The notes under the pieces are model-generated. The model did no database searches. It worked only from the letters and a program-made list of their open reading frames with translations, and was not told where the DNA came from. 64,000 nucleotides of DNA, taken from assembly GCF_001571285.1 (NCBI RefSeq), contig NZ_BCTM01000002.1:1-64000 (forward strand). The letters are read 5' to 3'. Each line of letters opens with the position of its first letter. The first letter of the stretch is position 1. Below are positions 40,264 to 49,854 of this stretch, one piece after another. A program made the translations under genes and the position numbers. The stretch is from Kluyvera cryocrescens NBRC 102467 (lineage in GTDB: Bacteria > Pseudomonadota > Gammaproteobacteria > Enterobacterales > Enterobacteriaceae).

Positions 40264-41909
40264 GGTTTCTGCACCTTCTCTTCTTTTTCCCGCGACACGC
40301 CGGCGAATGAGGCGTTACCAAACGGACTCAATACCAGCCCTTTCATATCGTAACGATAGGCCTGCAAACGCAGCGAAGACGCCAGCGGCAGGATGGGCAG
40401 TTCGCGTGCCAGAATCTGCTGGGCTTCGTCATAGGCATCAATACGTGACGCCAGCTGCTGGGAATCCAATGCTTTTCTCAGGACGCTATCAAACTCGCGA
40501 TTACACCAGTGCGCAAGGTTGGTCTGTGAGGTAATGGCCGCGCAGCTTAACAGAGGACGGAAAAAACTGTCCGGATCGTTACTGTCGGTGGCCCAACCGG
40601 AAAGCGTCAGATCATGATTCATATCCATCAGACGCGCTTCCTGGAAACGCCCTTCAACCGGAACAATCACCACTTTTACCCCGATCTGCGCCATATCCGC
40701 CTGAATCAGTTCGGCGGTTTTCAGCGGGCTAGGGTTCCACGCTTGCGAACTGGTTGGCACCCACAGATGCAGCGTGAGCTTATCGATGCCCAGCGCTTGC
40801 AGCCGGCGACGTCCCTCTTGCGGATTGTATTCCGTAATTTTAGCTTCGTTATCGTAGGCCCAGGAGGCGCGCGGCAAAATAGAGGCTGCTGTTTCTGCCG
40901 TGCCGTAATAAATCGACTGCATCAGGCGCTGATTGTTAATAGCCAATGACAACGCATGGCGTACTTCAGGATTATTCAGCGGCGGCTTGTCGGTATTAAA
41001 CGCCAGATAGGCGATGTTCATTCCCGGGCGCAGCGTCAGGCGAAGACGAGGGTCATCGCGTAAAATGGTGAGCTGACTGGCGGCTGGCCACGCCAGCACA
41101 TCGCACTCGCCGGTTAACAGTTTTGACAATCGACCAGTACCACCAGAGCCCAGATCAACCACCACTTGCGGCATTAGCGGCGTTCCGCGCCAGAATTTCG
41201 GGTGGCGCTGTAGGCGAATATACTGCCCGGCCTGATACTCATCGAGCTGGAACGGCCCGGTACCTACCGGCTGACGATCCAGCAGTTCCTGGTGGTCCTG
41301 TTTCGTCAACTTCGCGGCATATTCAGCCGACATGACCGATGCGTAATGGGTTGCAAGGTGCCAGAGGAATGATGCGTCTGGGCGGGTCAGACGAAATTCT
41401 ACGGTATGGTTATCCAGCTTGCGGACGCTCTGCACGCTATCGGCGAACTGGAGACTATCAAAGTAGGGGAATGCGCTACCGTTGACGTTATGCCATGGGT
41501 GCTTGCGGTCGAAAATGCGCTCAAAGGTGAAGACCACATCGTCAGCATTCAGCGCCCGCGTTGGGCTAAACCAGCGGGTAGTCTGGAACTGCACGTCGTT
41601 ACGCAAATGGAAACGGTAAGTTGCGCCGTTGTCCAGCACCTCCCAGCTTTCAGCCAGCTCCGGCACCAGACGATAGGTATAAGGGTCGACATCCAGCAGG
41701 CGGTCGTAGAGCTGAGCCGCGAGGGTATCAACAATCAGCCCGCTGCCCGCTTTTTGGGGATTGAAGGTGTTGACCTGCCCGCTAACGCAGTAGACAAAGC
41801 CGCTGTCGCGAATGTCGGCACGGGGTGGGGTGAGCGGTTGCGGTGCGGCAATCGCCTGGCCGCAGATTAACCCCAGTGCTGCCAGGAAAGGTGACAAATT
41901 CAGGCGCAT
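40260..41909 (-). CDS. sapA: SapA, periplasmic substrate-binding protein
   Basis: This 549-aa SBP_bac_5 protein has a signal peptide ([19 protein letters not shown]) and the family hallmark [19 protein letters not shown]. coli SapA is 547 aa. ATG 41909 is the conserved start; the upstream frame to 41951 is not family-like. It is first gene of the sap operon. It is linked to resistance to antimicrobial peptides in several Gram-negatives. Further members of its superfamily occur at 54121 and 63556. Confidence 0.96.
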   Translation of the reverse strand: MRLNLSPFLAALGLICGQAIAAPQPLTPPRADIRDSGFVYCVSGQVNTFNPQKAGSGLIVDTLAAQLYDRLLDVDPYTYRLVPELAESWEVLDNGATYRFHLRNDVQFQTTRWFSPTRALNADDVVFTFERIFDRKHPWHNVNGSAFPYFDSLQFADSVQSVRKLDNHTVEFRLTRPDASFLWHLATHYASVMSAEYAAKLTKQDHQELLDRQPVGTGPFQLDEYQAGQYIRLQRHPKFWRGTPLMPQVVVDLGSGGTGRLSKLLTGECDVLAWPAASQLTILRDDPRLRLTLRPGMNIAYLAFNTDKPPLNNPEVRHALSLAINNQRLMQSIYYGTAETAASILPRASWAYDNEAKITEYNPQEGRRRLQALGIDKLTLHLWVPTSSQAWNPSPLKTAELIQADMAQIGVKVVIVPVEGRFQEARLMDMNHDLTLSGWATDSNDPDSFFRPLLSCAAITSQTNLAHWCNREFDSVLRKALDSQQLASRIDAYDEAQQILARELPILPLASSLRLQAYRYDMKGLVLSPFGNASFAGVSREKEEKVQKP

Positions 41910-42111
41910 AGTTTCATTATTTTTTCGATTGATCTGCAAAGTGTATCGCACTTACGGCGGTCAGGGGAAAATGTCTGAATTCAACTGGCTTAAAAGTCAC
42001 CAGTCAAGCCAGTTCATATCACTTAAAACGCGATTTTGCTTCGTATTTGGCCTGCATAACGGTGGATATTGGGCTGGAGAAATGATGGGAGGGGGGTCAT
42101 CTCCCCACGGA

Positions 42112-42774
42112 TTAACGCTGCGCTAATTCACTCATCAGTGAGCTGGCGCAGACCAATGTTTTGTTTTCAATGATGATTTTTTGGCTGCTTTTCAGCCTGG
42201 CAAGGATTTTCATCACATAGCTACGTGAAAGCAGCGTTTTATTCATGATGTATTGCGCAGGCGTGATGCTCAAACGAATATCTTCAGGTTCATCCATCAA
42301 TGCGAGAATTTGGTTGCAGATTAATTCATAACTTGACCGCCCGGTCAGGCGGTTAATCATGCCGCTGAATTCATACGACTGATAGGCAAGGATGATGGCC
42401 AGGCTTTGCCATAGGTTGTTGTCTGCTATCACATCTTTGACTTTATCAGTACTGGCCATCATCACGACGCACTCTTTTTCCGGGCGGATGTAATACTCTT
42501 CGCCGTAAGGAAGTATCACGTTATTCAGACCTGCGATGTGCGGTGCGCGAATATTGCTTAACATTAATCCGTCAGAGTTTCGGCAAAACGCACCGTAGCC
42601 TTCAAATAAAAAATAGCAAACGTCCTGGCCTGAATACACCAGGTTTAGCTTCTTATTTTTATGACAATCAATAACTTTAACAAATGGTAAAATAGCATCC
42701 ATAATGATGTGGTGGTGCTGGATCGGCTTCTTCCCCCACACCTGGTAGGCTGCTGTTTTTAATGAATTGCTCAT
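42112..42774 (-). CDS. IprA/YaiV-like winged-helix regulator, fimbria-associated
   Basis: This 220-aa protein has a cyclic-nucleotide-binding-like N-terminal beta domain (residues about 25-110, VCYFLFEGYGAFCR and APHIAGLNNVIL) and a C-terminal winged helix (IMNKTLLSRSYVMKILARLK). The layout is that of the Crp/Fnr-related IprA/YaiV group, which lacks canonical cAMP or Fe-S residues. The gene is 156 bp downstream of the adhesin gene on the same strand. It is the only regulator in the fimbrial cluster, so control of that operon is likely but inferred. Its composition is AT-rich compared with sapA next door. Confidence 0.75.
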   Translation of the reverse strand: MSNSLKTAAYQVWGKKPIQHHHIIMDAILPFVKVIDCHKNKKLNLVYSGQDVCYFLFEGYGAFCRNSDGLMLSNIRAPHIAGLNNVILPYGEEYYIRPEKECVVMMASTDKVKDVIADNNLWQSLAIILAYQSYEFSGMINRLTGRSSYELICNQILALMDEPEDIRLSITPAQYIMNKTLLSRSYVMKILARLKSSQKIIIENKTLVCASSLMSELAQR

Positions 42775-42930
42775 GATTGATATATTAATTAAACATAATC
42801 GAGGTGATGAATGATATGGCGCTTCATCTTCTCTGTGAATCTAGTTTAGCTAAACTATCAATTCATAATTGCTGTTGCTCGAAAGTGAATTCACAGATTA
42901 AGTTCCTATTACGCTATGAATCTATTCATA

Positions 42931-44004
42931 TTAATTATATGTCAGCGTAATTGAAGCCGACGAGTTTGCTGAACCCGCGGTCACTACCGCCCCTGTTTTG
43001 AAATAGCTGGCACTGAAAATTAGCTGTTCCTGAGAGCCTGTACCGCCGCTGGAGTATGTGCTGCCGTTTCTTGAGGACGAGAACAGGGTGATGCTTTGGT
43101 TCAGTGGCAGACCATTACTACCGCTATTATAGCCGCTGGATTGTAGCCCAAGCTGTACCCCAATGCCGCTGGCAACGTCTGCGTTTCCCTCACCGGTTAG
43201 CGCGATAACGGTATTATTGGCATTGTTACCTGCCGCCGGTGTGCCGTTAAGGGACAATGAGACGTTGGTGCCAGACTCACAGCTCAGGGTCACGGTTTGA
43301 GTATCCGGAGCGGCGATTTTGGTTGTCGAATCAAACTCAGCCATCTTTATTGAACCGAATGCAAAGTTGATGGATGAGACATCGGCGTTGCAGCCCATGG
43401 CTTTAATGGTGACGTTGGTGTTGGTGAGCGCCACGTTTGAGGCAACGTCACCGCTAGCGGTGTGGCTGCTGCTTTCGCGAAACTCCACCTGGGCAAGCGG
43501 GCTACCAAAGCTCAGTTGTCCAGATGAAATAGGTCCGCCGAGTGCCACGAGTTCAACTTTATACTGTGAATTGCGGAGTTCATGGTCGCTACCACGATCG
43601 CCATCATGCCAGTTATTATCAATAGGCATGGCACCATCATAGGGCCCAGCCTGATTTTGGGCAGTCACTCTTACGCCTAGCCCCGGGATATTAGTGGGCA
43701 TAACCTGCGTACCGCCAGGGCTATCAACCTGCGGGCCGTTGAGATAGAAAAACCCCACAACATAGTTTCTACCACAGCCGCTGATCGTGAGATCTGAATT
43801 TGAGCCAGATTTCCAACCGGAATCATAAAGAGGGTCACCTGCACTATAGCTACGGCTTTCGACAACCACATTTGCCGGGAGGGCAATAGTCGAGGTGCTG
43901 ATACTTTTGTCTGCAAAGATCCCGCCGCCGCGAGCACAGTTAGCGAAACTGGGTTGGCTAAAGAGGATGAATAAAATAAAGAAGAACAGTTGGTTAATTT
44001 TCAT
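42931..44004 (-). CDS. Fimbrial tip adhesin (two-domain)
   Basis: This 357-aa secreted protein has a signal peptide (INQLFFFILFILFSQPSFA) and an N-terminal receptor-binding domain of about 180 residues with cysteine pairs (NCARGGG ... SGCGRNY). A C-terminal pilin domain begins at about 200 with GCNADVSSINFAFGS and CESGTNVSLSLNG, and ends ASITLTYN, the donor-strand motif for chaperone/usher recognition. This FimH-like architecture indicates the tip subunit. The receptor is unknown. It is last of five structural/assembly genes and 22 bp after the minor pilin gene. Confidence 0.85.
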   Translation of the reverse strand: MKINQLFFFILFILFSQPSFANCARGGGIFADKSISTSTIALPANVVVESRSYSAGDPLYDSGWKSGSNSDLTISGCGRNYVVGFFYLNGPQVDSPGGTQVMPTNIPGLGVRVTAQNQAGPYDGAMPIDNNWHDGDRGSDHELRNSQYKVELVALGGPISSGQLSFGSPLAQVEFRESSSHTASGDVASNVALTNTNVTIKAMGCNADVSSINFAFGSIKMAEFDSTTKIAAPDTQTVTLSCESGTNVSLSLNGTPAAGNNANNTVIALTGEGNADVASGIGVQLGLQSSGYNSGSNGLPLNQSITLFSSSRNGSTYSSGGTGSQEQLIFSASYFKTGAVVTAGSANSSASITLTYN

Positions 44005-44026
44005 ATGCTGTATCGCACCGTGAGTA

Positions 44027-44575
44027 TTATTCGTAGGTAAAGTTCAGCGTCACTGCACTCTTAAAATCGCCGGCGGTTGGTGTACCGTGCGGGGTATACA
44101 TTCGCGCGATGAAAGACAGTACCTTGCTACCGCTTCCGGGAATCAGCGGCATCGTGTAATTGACGCCGTTGGCCAAATTGATAAGGGCATTACCGTCCAG
44201 ATTAAGAAGCTGCAGCCCAACGTCTTGCGCGCCGTCGGCGAGTTCGTTAGCGTAAATCGCCGACGAAAAATCAGGGTCGGCGGTATAAGGCGTACCGCTA
44301 AATGCGATCGTCACCTTTGATAATTCCGGTGAACAGTTAGTTAACTTCACGGCAAATGTGACAGGCGCGCTGTTACCGCCTGGCACGGAAAGATCCTGTC
44401 TGGCTATTTGACCAAGGGACACCGTGTTATCTAATTCGACTTCGCAAACGGCAGTGATAATTTGTCCCGTGACCTGGACCTGGATAGTATCGCTGGTGTT
44501 GTATGCCATCGCTGAATTCGACAATATAAGGCCCAGCGCTAGCGCGTATTTTTTCATCATCGGAGAGTCAGCCAT
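44027..44575 (-). CDS. Minor fimbrial subunit
   Basis: This 182-aa pilin has a signal peptide (KKYALALGLILSNSAMA). Pilin cysteines fall in AVCEVELDN and LTNCSPELS, and the C-terminal donor-strand motif is AVTLNFTYE. The frame starts 3 bp after the usher stop at ATG 44575. The tandem ATG-ATG at about 44560-44557 gives a more typical signal peptide and could be the real start, since neither has a good SD. It is probably a FimF/G-like adaptor or terminator. Confidence 0.85.
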   Translation of the reverse strand: MADSPMMKKYALALGLILSNSAMAYNTSDTIQVQVTGQIITAVCEVELDNTVSLGQIARQDLSVPGGNSAPVTFAVKLTNCSPELSKVTIAFSGTPYTADPDFSSAIYANELADGAQDVGLQLLNLDGNALINLANGVNYTMPLIPGSGSKVLSFIARMYTPHGTPTAGDFKSAVTLNFTYE

Positions 44576-44578
44576 TAT

Positions 44579-47125
44579 TTAAAGACAATTCGCATGTAGA
44601 ATTTCGATGCCGGATAGGCTCTTTTTCTCAGGCAGTGAGTAGGTGGCAGTGCATTGTGACGCCCCCTTCATTCCCCATTTAACCTGCACTGAACCCGCGT
44701 CTTTTAAACCAGACAAATAAACTTGTCCGTCATCACCGACAATACTGCTGTTATTTTCATTTTCTGGTGTTTCGTTCACGCTAACCGTGGCACCGAAAGG
44801 TACGGGTTTGCCATTGGCTTGAACCAGGGTTAACAGAGCGCGATAGCCGATGGTGGCGCGGTATCCCGCTTCAACGACGGCTCCACGGGTAGGGTAGACG
44901 TACTTCGTTGTTTCTTGCAGATCAACAGAATGGTTGGAGATTGTCTCAGTATCCAAAGAGATGCTGTTTTTATGATAGGGATTAGCGTAAGGAACGACGG
45001 CAAAGCCACGACCATCAGTCATCACACCTGTCTGGTTACTGACGGCAACACCCTCTGCGCCCTGCGCGTTAACCAGGACAATGGTCTCGTTAAGCTTCTG
45101 TGCCAGCGTGATGCCATGGCTGTGCGCAACGATGCCGCCTTGAATGCCATAGTTGAATTGATGGCTGTTGGCGTCATAGGAATAACCACCGTTGAACACG
45201 GAGTTACGGCCTTTATAGTTGCCGTATACGCTGCCGTTGGTTTGGTTATCATCGTTGGAATACCCTTCCTGTATCCCCCAATTCAATCGGTTGTCTTCGA
45301 GCGCCGTGCCAGATATACCAACGTTATGCGTTGTCGCACCATGATGCGTGTTGTTCAGACTGTAATTGACGTAGCTACCCGGTAAGAACTTATCGAAGGG
45401 AATGCTAACGTTAAGCGAGAACTGACTTTCATTATGGCCGCTGTTGTTATCACTTTCATCGTCATCCTGGTTCAGGCTGTAGGTATAGTTCAAACCGTAG
45501 GTGATCCCCTGCCAACTATTGTTATAGCCGACGCTAATGGAAGATAGTGCGCTTTGGTCCCAATAGTGTTCTTTGATGTAGCTTGCAGAAATTGAACCAT
45601 AGACAATATCTTGCGAAAGGGTAAATTCCGTACGGTCTTTACTGCGTCCAATATGATCATCGCTGTTATAGCTTTGCAGAACATCAGGGAGCGTCATATA
45701 GCTCTGCGTTGAATAGCGATAGCCAGCGATACTGACGTTTGTTCCCGTCGCCAGGACATCCTTACTGTAACGCAGGCGCACTGACTGGCCGCTATCGCGG
45801 TCACCCGATTGGATCGAATTCGAACTTGCATCCTGCGTATAAGGTTTTGACCAGGCTTGCGTAACGTCCAGAGAAAATGCACCGATATCACCTAAATTAA
45901 TACCGAGCCCAGAGGAGAGTGCGCTGTAATCAATGTCGGCATACTGAACGCCGCCGTAAAGCGTTAGACCAAAGGGTAGCCCGTAAATCAGCGTAGATTG
46001 TGCGAAATTGGCCTCTTTGCCACTGCCAAGATCCGTTCTCCCGGTCACGAGGGTGTAGTCATAGTGACCTTCTCGGTGCAACACCGGCAGGGAAGCGTAG
46101 GGCACGACAAGCGTTTGGATGCTGCCATCTGACTCTTTGATTTCGACCTGCAGATCCCCGGCGCTGCCCGTAGAGTAAATATCGTTGATTTCAAATGCGC
46201 CGGGCGCTACGGCGGTTTGGTAAATGTTGTGTCCATTTTGCATGACGGTCACCACGGCGTTGCTTTTCGCAATACCGTGAATCACCGGCGCATAATTTCT
46301 CATGCTGTCGGGCGTCATGTCGTCATCCGATGCCAGCTCTGCGCCGCGAAAAGCAAAGCTATCAAAAACATCATTTTTTGTGTTGTTGTCGCCCATGGTG
46401 AGCTGACTTTTCAGGACTTTAATGTCGCGGGAAACATAGGTATAAACGGAATCAACATTATTGTTTCCGTCATTATCATGATTCCAGGTGGTAAAGTTTC
46501 TAAAACGCCAGGGACCTACATTTATCCCCGGTTGAAAACTACCGTATTGGCTGCTTCCATCCTGGCCGCTGTTATTGCGTTGACGCGTGGTAATACCGCT
46601 CAGATTATAGCTGAGCAAAAGAGCGGGGATCCCTTCATCCCACTTATCGGGTGAAACATAGTCCTGTGGCCGGAATAACATCGCGGCCTGCGGGATACTG
46701 ATGTTTAATTGTTGGCGTGAAAATTTGAAATCAGTCGATGAAGCCGGAATTGCGGAAAGATTGGCACAGTTTCCTTTACCAGAATAGACGTCGGGATAAT
46801 CATCAATTTTCACGCCCCATTCTAATAGTTGTTCAGGTGACAGGCAGGGAATAAGGTGTGTTTTATCAGTTGATGCGGTATCTTCAACAAAATCAACCTC
46901 TAGCACATCAACTTCTTTGTTATTGAGGAAGATATCGACGCGATATTTTCCTGGTGCCTGCATCCCTTTTTCGAAAACGGAAAGATCAACGGTGGAGGGT
47001 AATCCTTGTTCGGTCTCTAGCAATGATGCATTAAAGTGCTCACGAGCGAAAGCATCACCGCACGATGATAAAATAATAATTATAAAAATTGGCGGGGTTG
47101 ATGCTAATAATCGATTCATGGTCAT
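44579..47125 (-). CDS. Fimbrial outer-membrane usher
   Basis: This 848-aa FimD/PapC-type usher has a signal peptide ending in GDAFA. The N-terminal chaperone-binding domain follows (FNASLLETEQGLPSTVDLSV), then a 24-strand barrel with plug domain (NGHNIYQTAVAPGAFEINDI). Two C-terminal domains (PTRGAVVEAGYRATIGYRAL, and cysteines in QCTATYSL and HANC) complete it. It secretes and orders pilus subunits. It lies 15 bp after the chaperone gene and 3 bp before the minor subunit. Start may be codon 1 or codon 3 (both ATG). Confidence 0.95.
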   Translation of the reverse strand: MTMNRLLASTPPIFIIIILSSCGDAFAREHFNASLLETEQGLPSTVDLSVFEKGMQAPGKYRVDIFLNNKEVDVLEVDFVEDTASTDKTHLIPCLSPEQLLEWGVKIDDYPDVYSGKGNCANLSAIPASSTDFKFSRQQLNISIPQAAMLFRPQDYVSPDKWDEGIPALLLSYNLSGITTRQRNNSGQDGSSQYGSFQPGINVGPWRFRNFTTWNHDNDGNNNVDSVYTYVSRDIKVLKSQLTMGDNNTKNDVFDSFAFRGAELASDDDMTPDSMRNYAPVIHGIAKSNAVVTVMQNGHNIYQTAVAPGAFEINDIYSTGSAGDLQVEIKESDGSIQTLVVPYASLPVLHREGHYDYTLVTGRTDLGSGKEANFAQSTLIYGLPFGLTLYGGVQYADIDYSALSSGLGINLGDIGAFSLDVTQAWSKPYTQDASSNSIQSGDRDSGQSVRLRYSKDVLATGTNVSIAGYRYSTQSYMTLPDVLQSYNSDDHIGRSKDRTEFTLSQDIVYGSISASYIKEHYWDQSALSSISVGYNNSWQGITYGLNYTYSLNQDDDESDNNSGHNESQFSLNVSIPFDKFLPGSYVNYSLNNTHHGATTHNVGISGTALEDNRLNWGIQEGYSNDDNQTNGSVYGNYKGRNSVFNGGYSYDANSHQFNYGIQGGIVAHSHGITLAQKLNETIVLVNAQGAEGVAVSNQTGVMTDGRGFAVVPYANPYHKNSISLDTETISNHSVDLQETTKYVYPTRGAVVEAGYRATIGYRALLTLVQANGKPVPFGATVSVNETPENENNSSIVGDDGQVYLSGLKDAGSVQVKWGMKGASQCTATYSLPEKKSLSGIEILHANCL

Positions 47126-47140
47126 TTGATACTATAAATG

Positions 47141-47827
47141 TTAGATTGCTGCGGTATGTTCGGCTCCTGCCATACCAAAATCGTTATAGAGTCGCCATGA
47201 TATTTTCCCACTTTTTACACTTGGGCTTATTTTGAAGCTGGCGGTTGATTTTGGCGATACCCAGGTAACGGTATCCATGACATGGTCATTGATTGTTACC
47301 GATGCGAAATTCATATAGTAATTGGTTGGGTTATTTACCGTTAACGTTCCACCAGAAATAGACCAACGTATATTTTGCGTAAATTGTTCAGGTGTTGTCC
47401 CAGAGAGTGATTTTGGTCGGTATATTAATTTAATTCGCGAGTTTACGGCAATCTGTACCGAATTGCCGGGTTGTTCATCTCCGGTAGCGGGGATACCTTT
47501 AATATTTAACCAGTACATGCTTTCATGATCTTCAGGCATCGGCAGGCCAGAACGGACAATACGCAACACGTTTTTATCACCGACCTCGAGACGAAATAGC
47601 GGAGGGGTAATGATAATGGCTTCTTTTCCCGGCGTAGTTGCGTCGGCTGGCGTTATCCATGATTGCACCAGATTAGTGACCTTATCTTTATTTTCGATAG
47701 GAAAAGAGACTTCACTTTTGTTGCCGTCATAAATAATACGCGTACCGCCGATGGTCACGCTGGCAAAAACATTACAAGCGTAAAGACTGACTGCAGCAGA
47801 GATGATGCCGAGCTTAAAGAAATTCAT
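47141..47827 (-). CDS. Periplasmic fimbrial chaperone
   Basis: This 228-aa PapD/FimC-type chaperone has a signal peptide ending in VFASV. The Ig-like N-domain has GGTRIIYDGNKSEVSFPIEN and VQSWITPAD, with the conserved TPPLFRLE strand and NVLRIVR, and the RIKLIYRPKSL segment. It holds pilins by donor-strand complementation. It is separated from the major pilin gene by 54 bp that contain an attenuator-like hairpin. Confidence 0.95.
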   Translation of the reverse strand: MNFFKLGIISAAVSLYACNVFASVTIGGTRIIYDGNKSEVSFPIENKDKVTNLVQSWITPADATTPGKEAIIITPPLFRLEVGDKNVLRIVRSGLPMPEDHESMYWLNIKGIPATGDEQPGNSVQIAVNSRIKLIYRPKSLSGTTPEQFTQNIRWSISGGTLTVNNPTNYYMNFASVTINDHVMDTVTWVSPKSTASFKISPSVKSGKISWRLYNDFGMAGAEHTAAI

Positions 47828-47840
47828 TTAATTACCTATA

Positions 47841-47873
47841 AAAACAAGTGCTAAATGGGGGGTTTAGCACTTG
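47841..47873 (-). terminator. Attenuator between major pilin and chaperone genes
   Basis: A perfect 11-bp stem (CAAGTGCTAAA at 47845-47855, TTTAGCACTTG at 47863-47873) is followed on the minus strand by TTTTTAT. It sits between the pilin stop (47882) and the chaperone start (47827). Partial termination here would favour pilin over assembly genes. Confidence 0.8.
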
Positions 47874-47881
47874 TCGATTAA

Positions 47882-48421
47882 TTATTCATAGCTAACGGTA
47901 TATGTCAGAGTACTGGATACATCACCCTGAGTGGGGGTATTTGCCGTTGCGACTAACATGGCAGAATAGGTCAGGCTGATATCGCCGCCTTCAGTCGGCA
48001 GATCGATCTGACCGTTACCGTCGTTATTTACGATTGCGGTACCTTTGCTGTCTTTCAGCATAACCCCGGTATTTGCGGCCTTCGTGCCGCTGGTTGCGTT
48101 GTTTTTAAAGTAAGAGGTGTTGCCATCGGTATCACCGGTAAATTTCACGAAGGCTTTCGTTGGAATTCCCACCGCGGCTTTTGGGCAATCAGTTAAGCTG
48201 ATGTTAAATTCTTTGGGTGCGCCGGTTTGACCTGCCGTGGCGATATCGGTGGCCAGGGTTGAACCTAAATCCAGACTTGCGTTGCCATCATTGACTGTAA
48301 TAGTACAAGCGGATTCAATTACCTTACCGGTGAAAGTAATGGTATTAGTCCCTGCAGCTTGTGCGCCAAATACTCCGCAAATCATCAGTGCGCAAAATGT
48401 GAGTGGTTTGTTGATGGTCAT
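47882..48421 (-). CDS. Major fimbrial subunit (type 1-like pilin)
   Basis: This 179-aa pilin has a signal peptide (LTFCALMICGVFGAQAAG). Mature sequence NTITFTGKVIESACTITVND carries the first pilin cysteine, SLTDCPKAA the second, and the C-terminus TLTYTVSYE ends in the penultimate Tyr needed for chaperone recognition. It is first gene of the five-gene operon. The start is ATG 48421, 12 nt after AAGGA. Confidence 0.92.
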   Translation of the reverse strand: MTINKPLTFCALMICGVFGAQAAGTNTITFTGKVIESACTITVNDGNASLDLGSTLATDIATAGQTGAPKEFNISLTDCPKAAVGIPTKAFVKFTGDTDGNTSYFKNNATSGTKAANTGVMLKDSKGTAIVNNDGNGQIDLPTEGGDISLTYSAMLVATANTPTQGDVSSTLTYTVSYE

Positions 48422-48718
48422 TCATTTAATCCTTAAATAAGTGCAATATTGGATATTTGAAAATATTTATACGTGTCTTACGACAACTAATATATTAATT
48501 TAGGTTATCCCCTGGCCTAACTGATTTCGTGTCTTCGATAATGGGGATTGACAGGGATTTTGTCTCTTTGTGGACTTTATTGCGGTAAGTAAGAATTCAG
48601 ATTTTATTTATAAAATGAATAAGAGAAGGGGACTTGGATACAACTCATTGAATCGAATGCGTTCTGCCTGACGTTGCCCTCACTGAAAGAATGAGGGCAT
48701 TCCAGACCAATGGCAAAT
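48422..48718. promoter_or_regulatory. Fimbrial operon leader and pspF 3' region
   Basis: This 297-bp AT-rich stretch has no gene. The fimbrial promoter must lie in its left part. No invertible-element inverted repeats or fimB/fimE-type recombinase gene are seen nearby. A hairpin TGCCCTCA...TGAGGGCA at 48674-48700 lies just after the pspF stop. It lacks a clear U run. Confidence 0.45.
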
Positions 48719-49687
48719 TTAAAGCTGGTGCTTTTTCAATAGCGCTCTGAACTGATGGTAGGTGAGGCCTAACAGCTCAGCCGCCTGTTTTTGATTAAAC
48801 CGGGCCTGTTGAAGACTTTGCTCCAACAGGTTTTTCTCTTGAGTCAGTTGATACTGACGTAGATCGAGCGGGAGCGTTGGTCCCTCTGCGACCGGCTGCG
48901 GTTGATGAATCATCTGGCGGTGGAATGGATCGATGACAATTTCATCTAGCGGAATTTCACTGCTGCCGTGGCGATACACTGAACGCTCAACCACGTTTTT
49001 CAGTTCGCGAATGTTACCCGGCCAGCGGTAGTTGAGTAGCGTATCGCGAGCGCGTTCGGTAAAGCCCGGGAACAGCGGTAGCTTGAGTTCCCGGCACATC
49101 TGGATGGCGAAATGATCGGCCATCAGCATAATGTCGCTGCGCCGTTCGCGTAGGGAGGGTAGCAGCACCACGTCAAAGGCCAGCCGGTCAAGCAGGTCAG
49201 CGCGAAAGTGGCCTTCCTCAACCAACTGCGGTAAATCCGCATTGGTCGCGCACACCAGCCGCACGTTAACCTGTAGCGGCTGGCTTCCGCCCACGCGCTC
49301 AAGCTCGCCATATTCAATGACTCGCAGCAGCTTCTCCTGTACTAACATCGGCGCGGTGGCCAATTCATCAAGGAATAGCGTGCCGCCATCGGCGCGCTCA
49401 AAGCGCCCGGGATGGCGCTTCTGTGCGCCGGTGAACGCCCCAGCTTCATGACCGAACAGTTCAGAATCCAGCAGGTTTTCGTTTAACGCCGCGCAGTTTA
49501 GCGAGATAAAAGGCCCCTGCCAGCAGGAAGAGAGATAGTGCAGACGGTTGGCGATAAGTTCCTTGCCCGTCCCGCGTTCGCCAATAATCAGTACCGGCTT
49601 ATTGAGCGGGGCCAGACGTGACACCTGTTCCAGGACTTCGAGAAAGCGATTGGCCTCGCCGAGAAGGTTATCTTTGTATTCTGCCAT
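48719..49687 (-). CDS. pspF: Psp operon transcriptional activator PspF
   Basis: This 322-aa sigma-54 enhancer-binding protein consists of an AAA+ domain and a Fis-type HTH without a receiver domain. Walker A is GERGTGKELIA, the sigma-54 contact loop AGAFTGAQK is intact, Walker B is GGTLFLDELA and the HTH is KQAAELLGLTYHQFRALLKK. PspA binds and inhibits it until membrane stress. ATG 49687 gives the family start MAEYKDN; the frame opens five codons earlier. It is divergent from pspA. Confidence 0.97.
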   Translation of the reverse strand: MAEYKDNLLGEANRFLEVLEQVSRLAPLNKPVLIIGERGTGKELIANRLHYLSSCWQGPFISLNCAALNENLLDSELFGHEAGAFTGAQKRHPGRFERADGGTLFLDELATAPMLVQEKLLRVIEYGELERVGGSQPLQVNVRLVCATNADLPQLVEEGHFRADLLDRLAFDVVLLPSLRERRSDIMLMADHFAIQMCRELKLPLFPGFTERARDTLLNYRWPGNIRELKNVVERSVYRHGSSEIPLDEIVIDPFHRQMIHQPQPVAEGPTLPLDLRQYQLTQEKNLLEQSLQQARFNQKQAAELLGLTYHQFRALLKKHQL

Positions 49688-49785
49688 GATGAAATTCGCC
49701 ACTTGTTAGTGTAATTCACCATTTCACTGTAGGCGTTTGCGGTGTAAATTTCAATCACTTCGTTTATAATCAATAAGATAAAAAG

Positions 49786-49802
49786 TTGGCACGGAAGTTG
49801 TA
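49786..49802 (+). promoter_or_regulatory. Sigma-54 promoter of the psp operon
   Basis: TTGGCACG-GAAG-TTGTA fits the -24/-12 consensus (TGGCAC-N5-TTGT/C). It lies 52 bp upstream of the pspA ATG. The AT-rich stretch between it and pspF is the expected location of PspF enhancer and IHF sites. Confidence 0.85.
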
Positions 49803-49854
49803 ATAGTCTTTGCGCAGGGCTAAGCCCGAAACACAGAACTATGAGGATTGAATT

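Noticed and set aside
48422-48718. Invertible fim-type promoter element
   Set aside because: No inverted repeats of suitable length and no FimB/FimE recombinase gene in the cluster.
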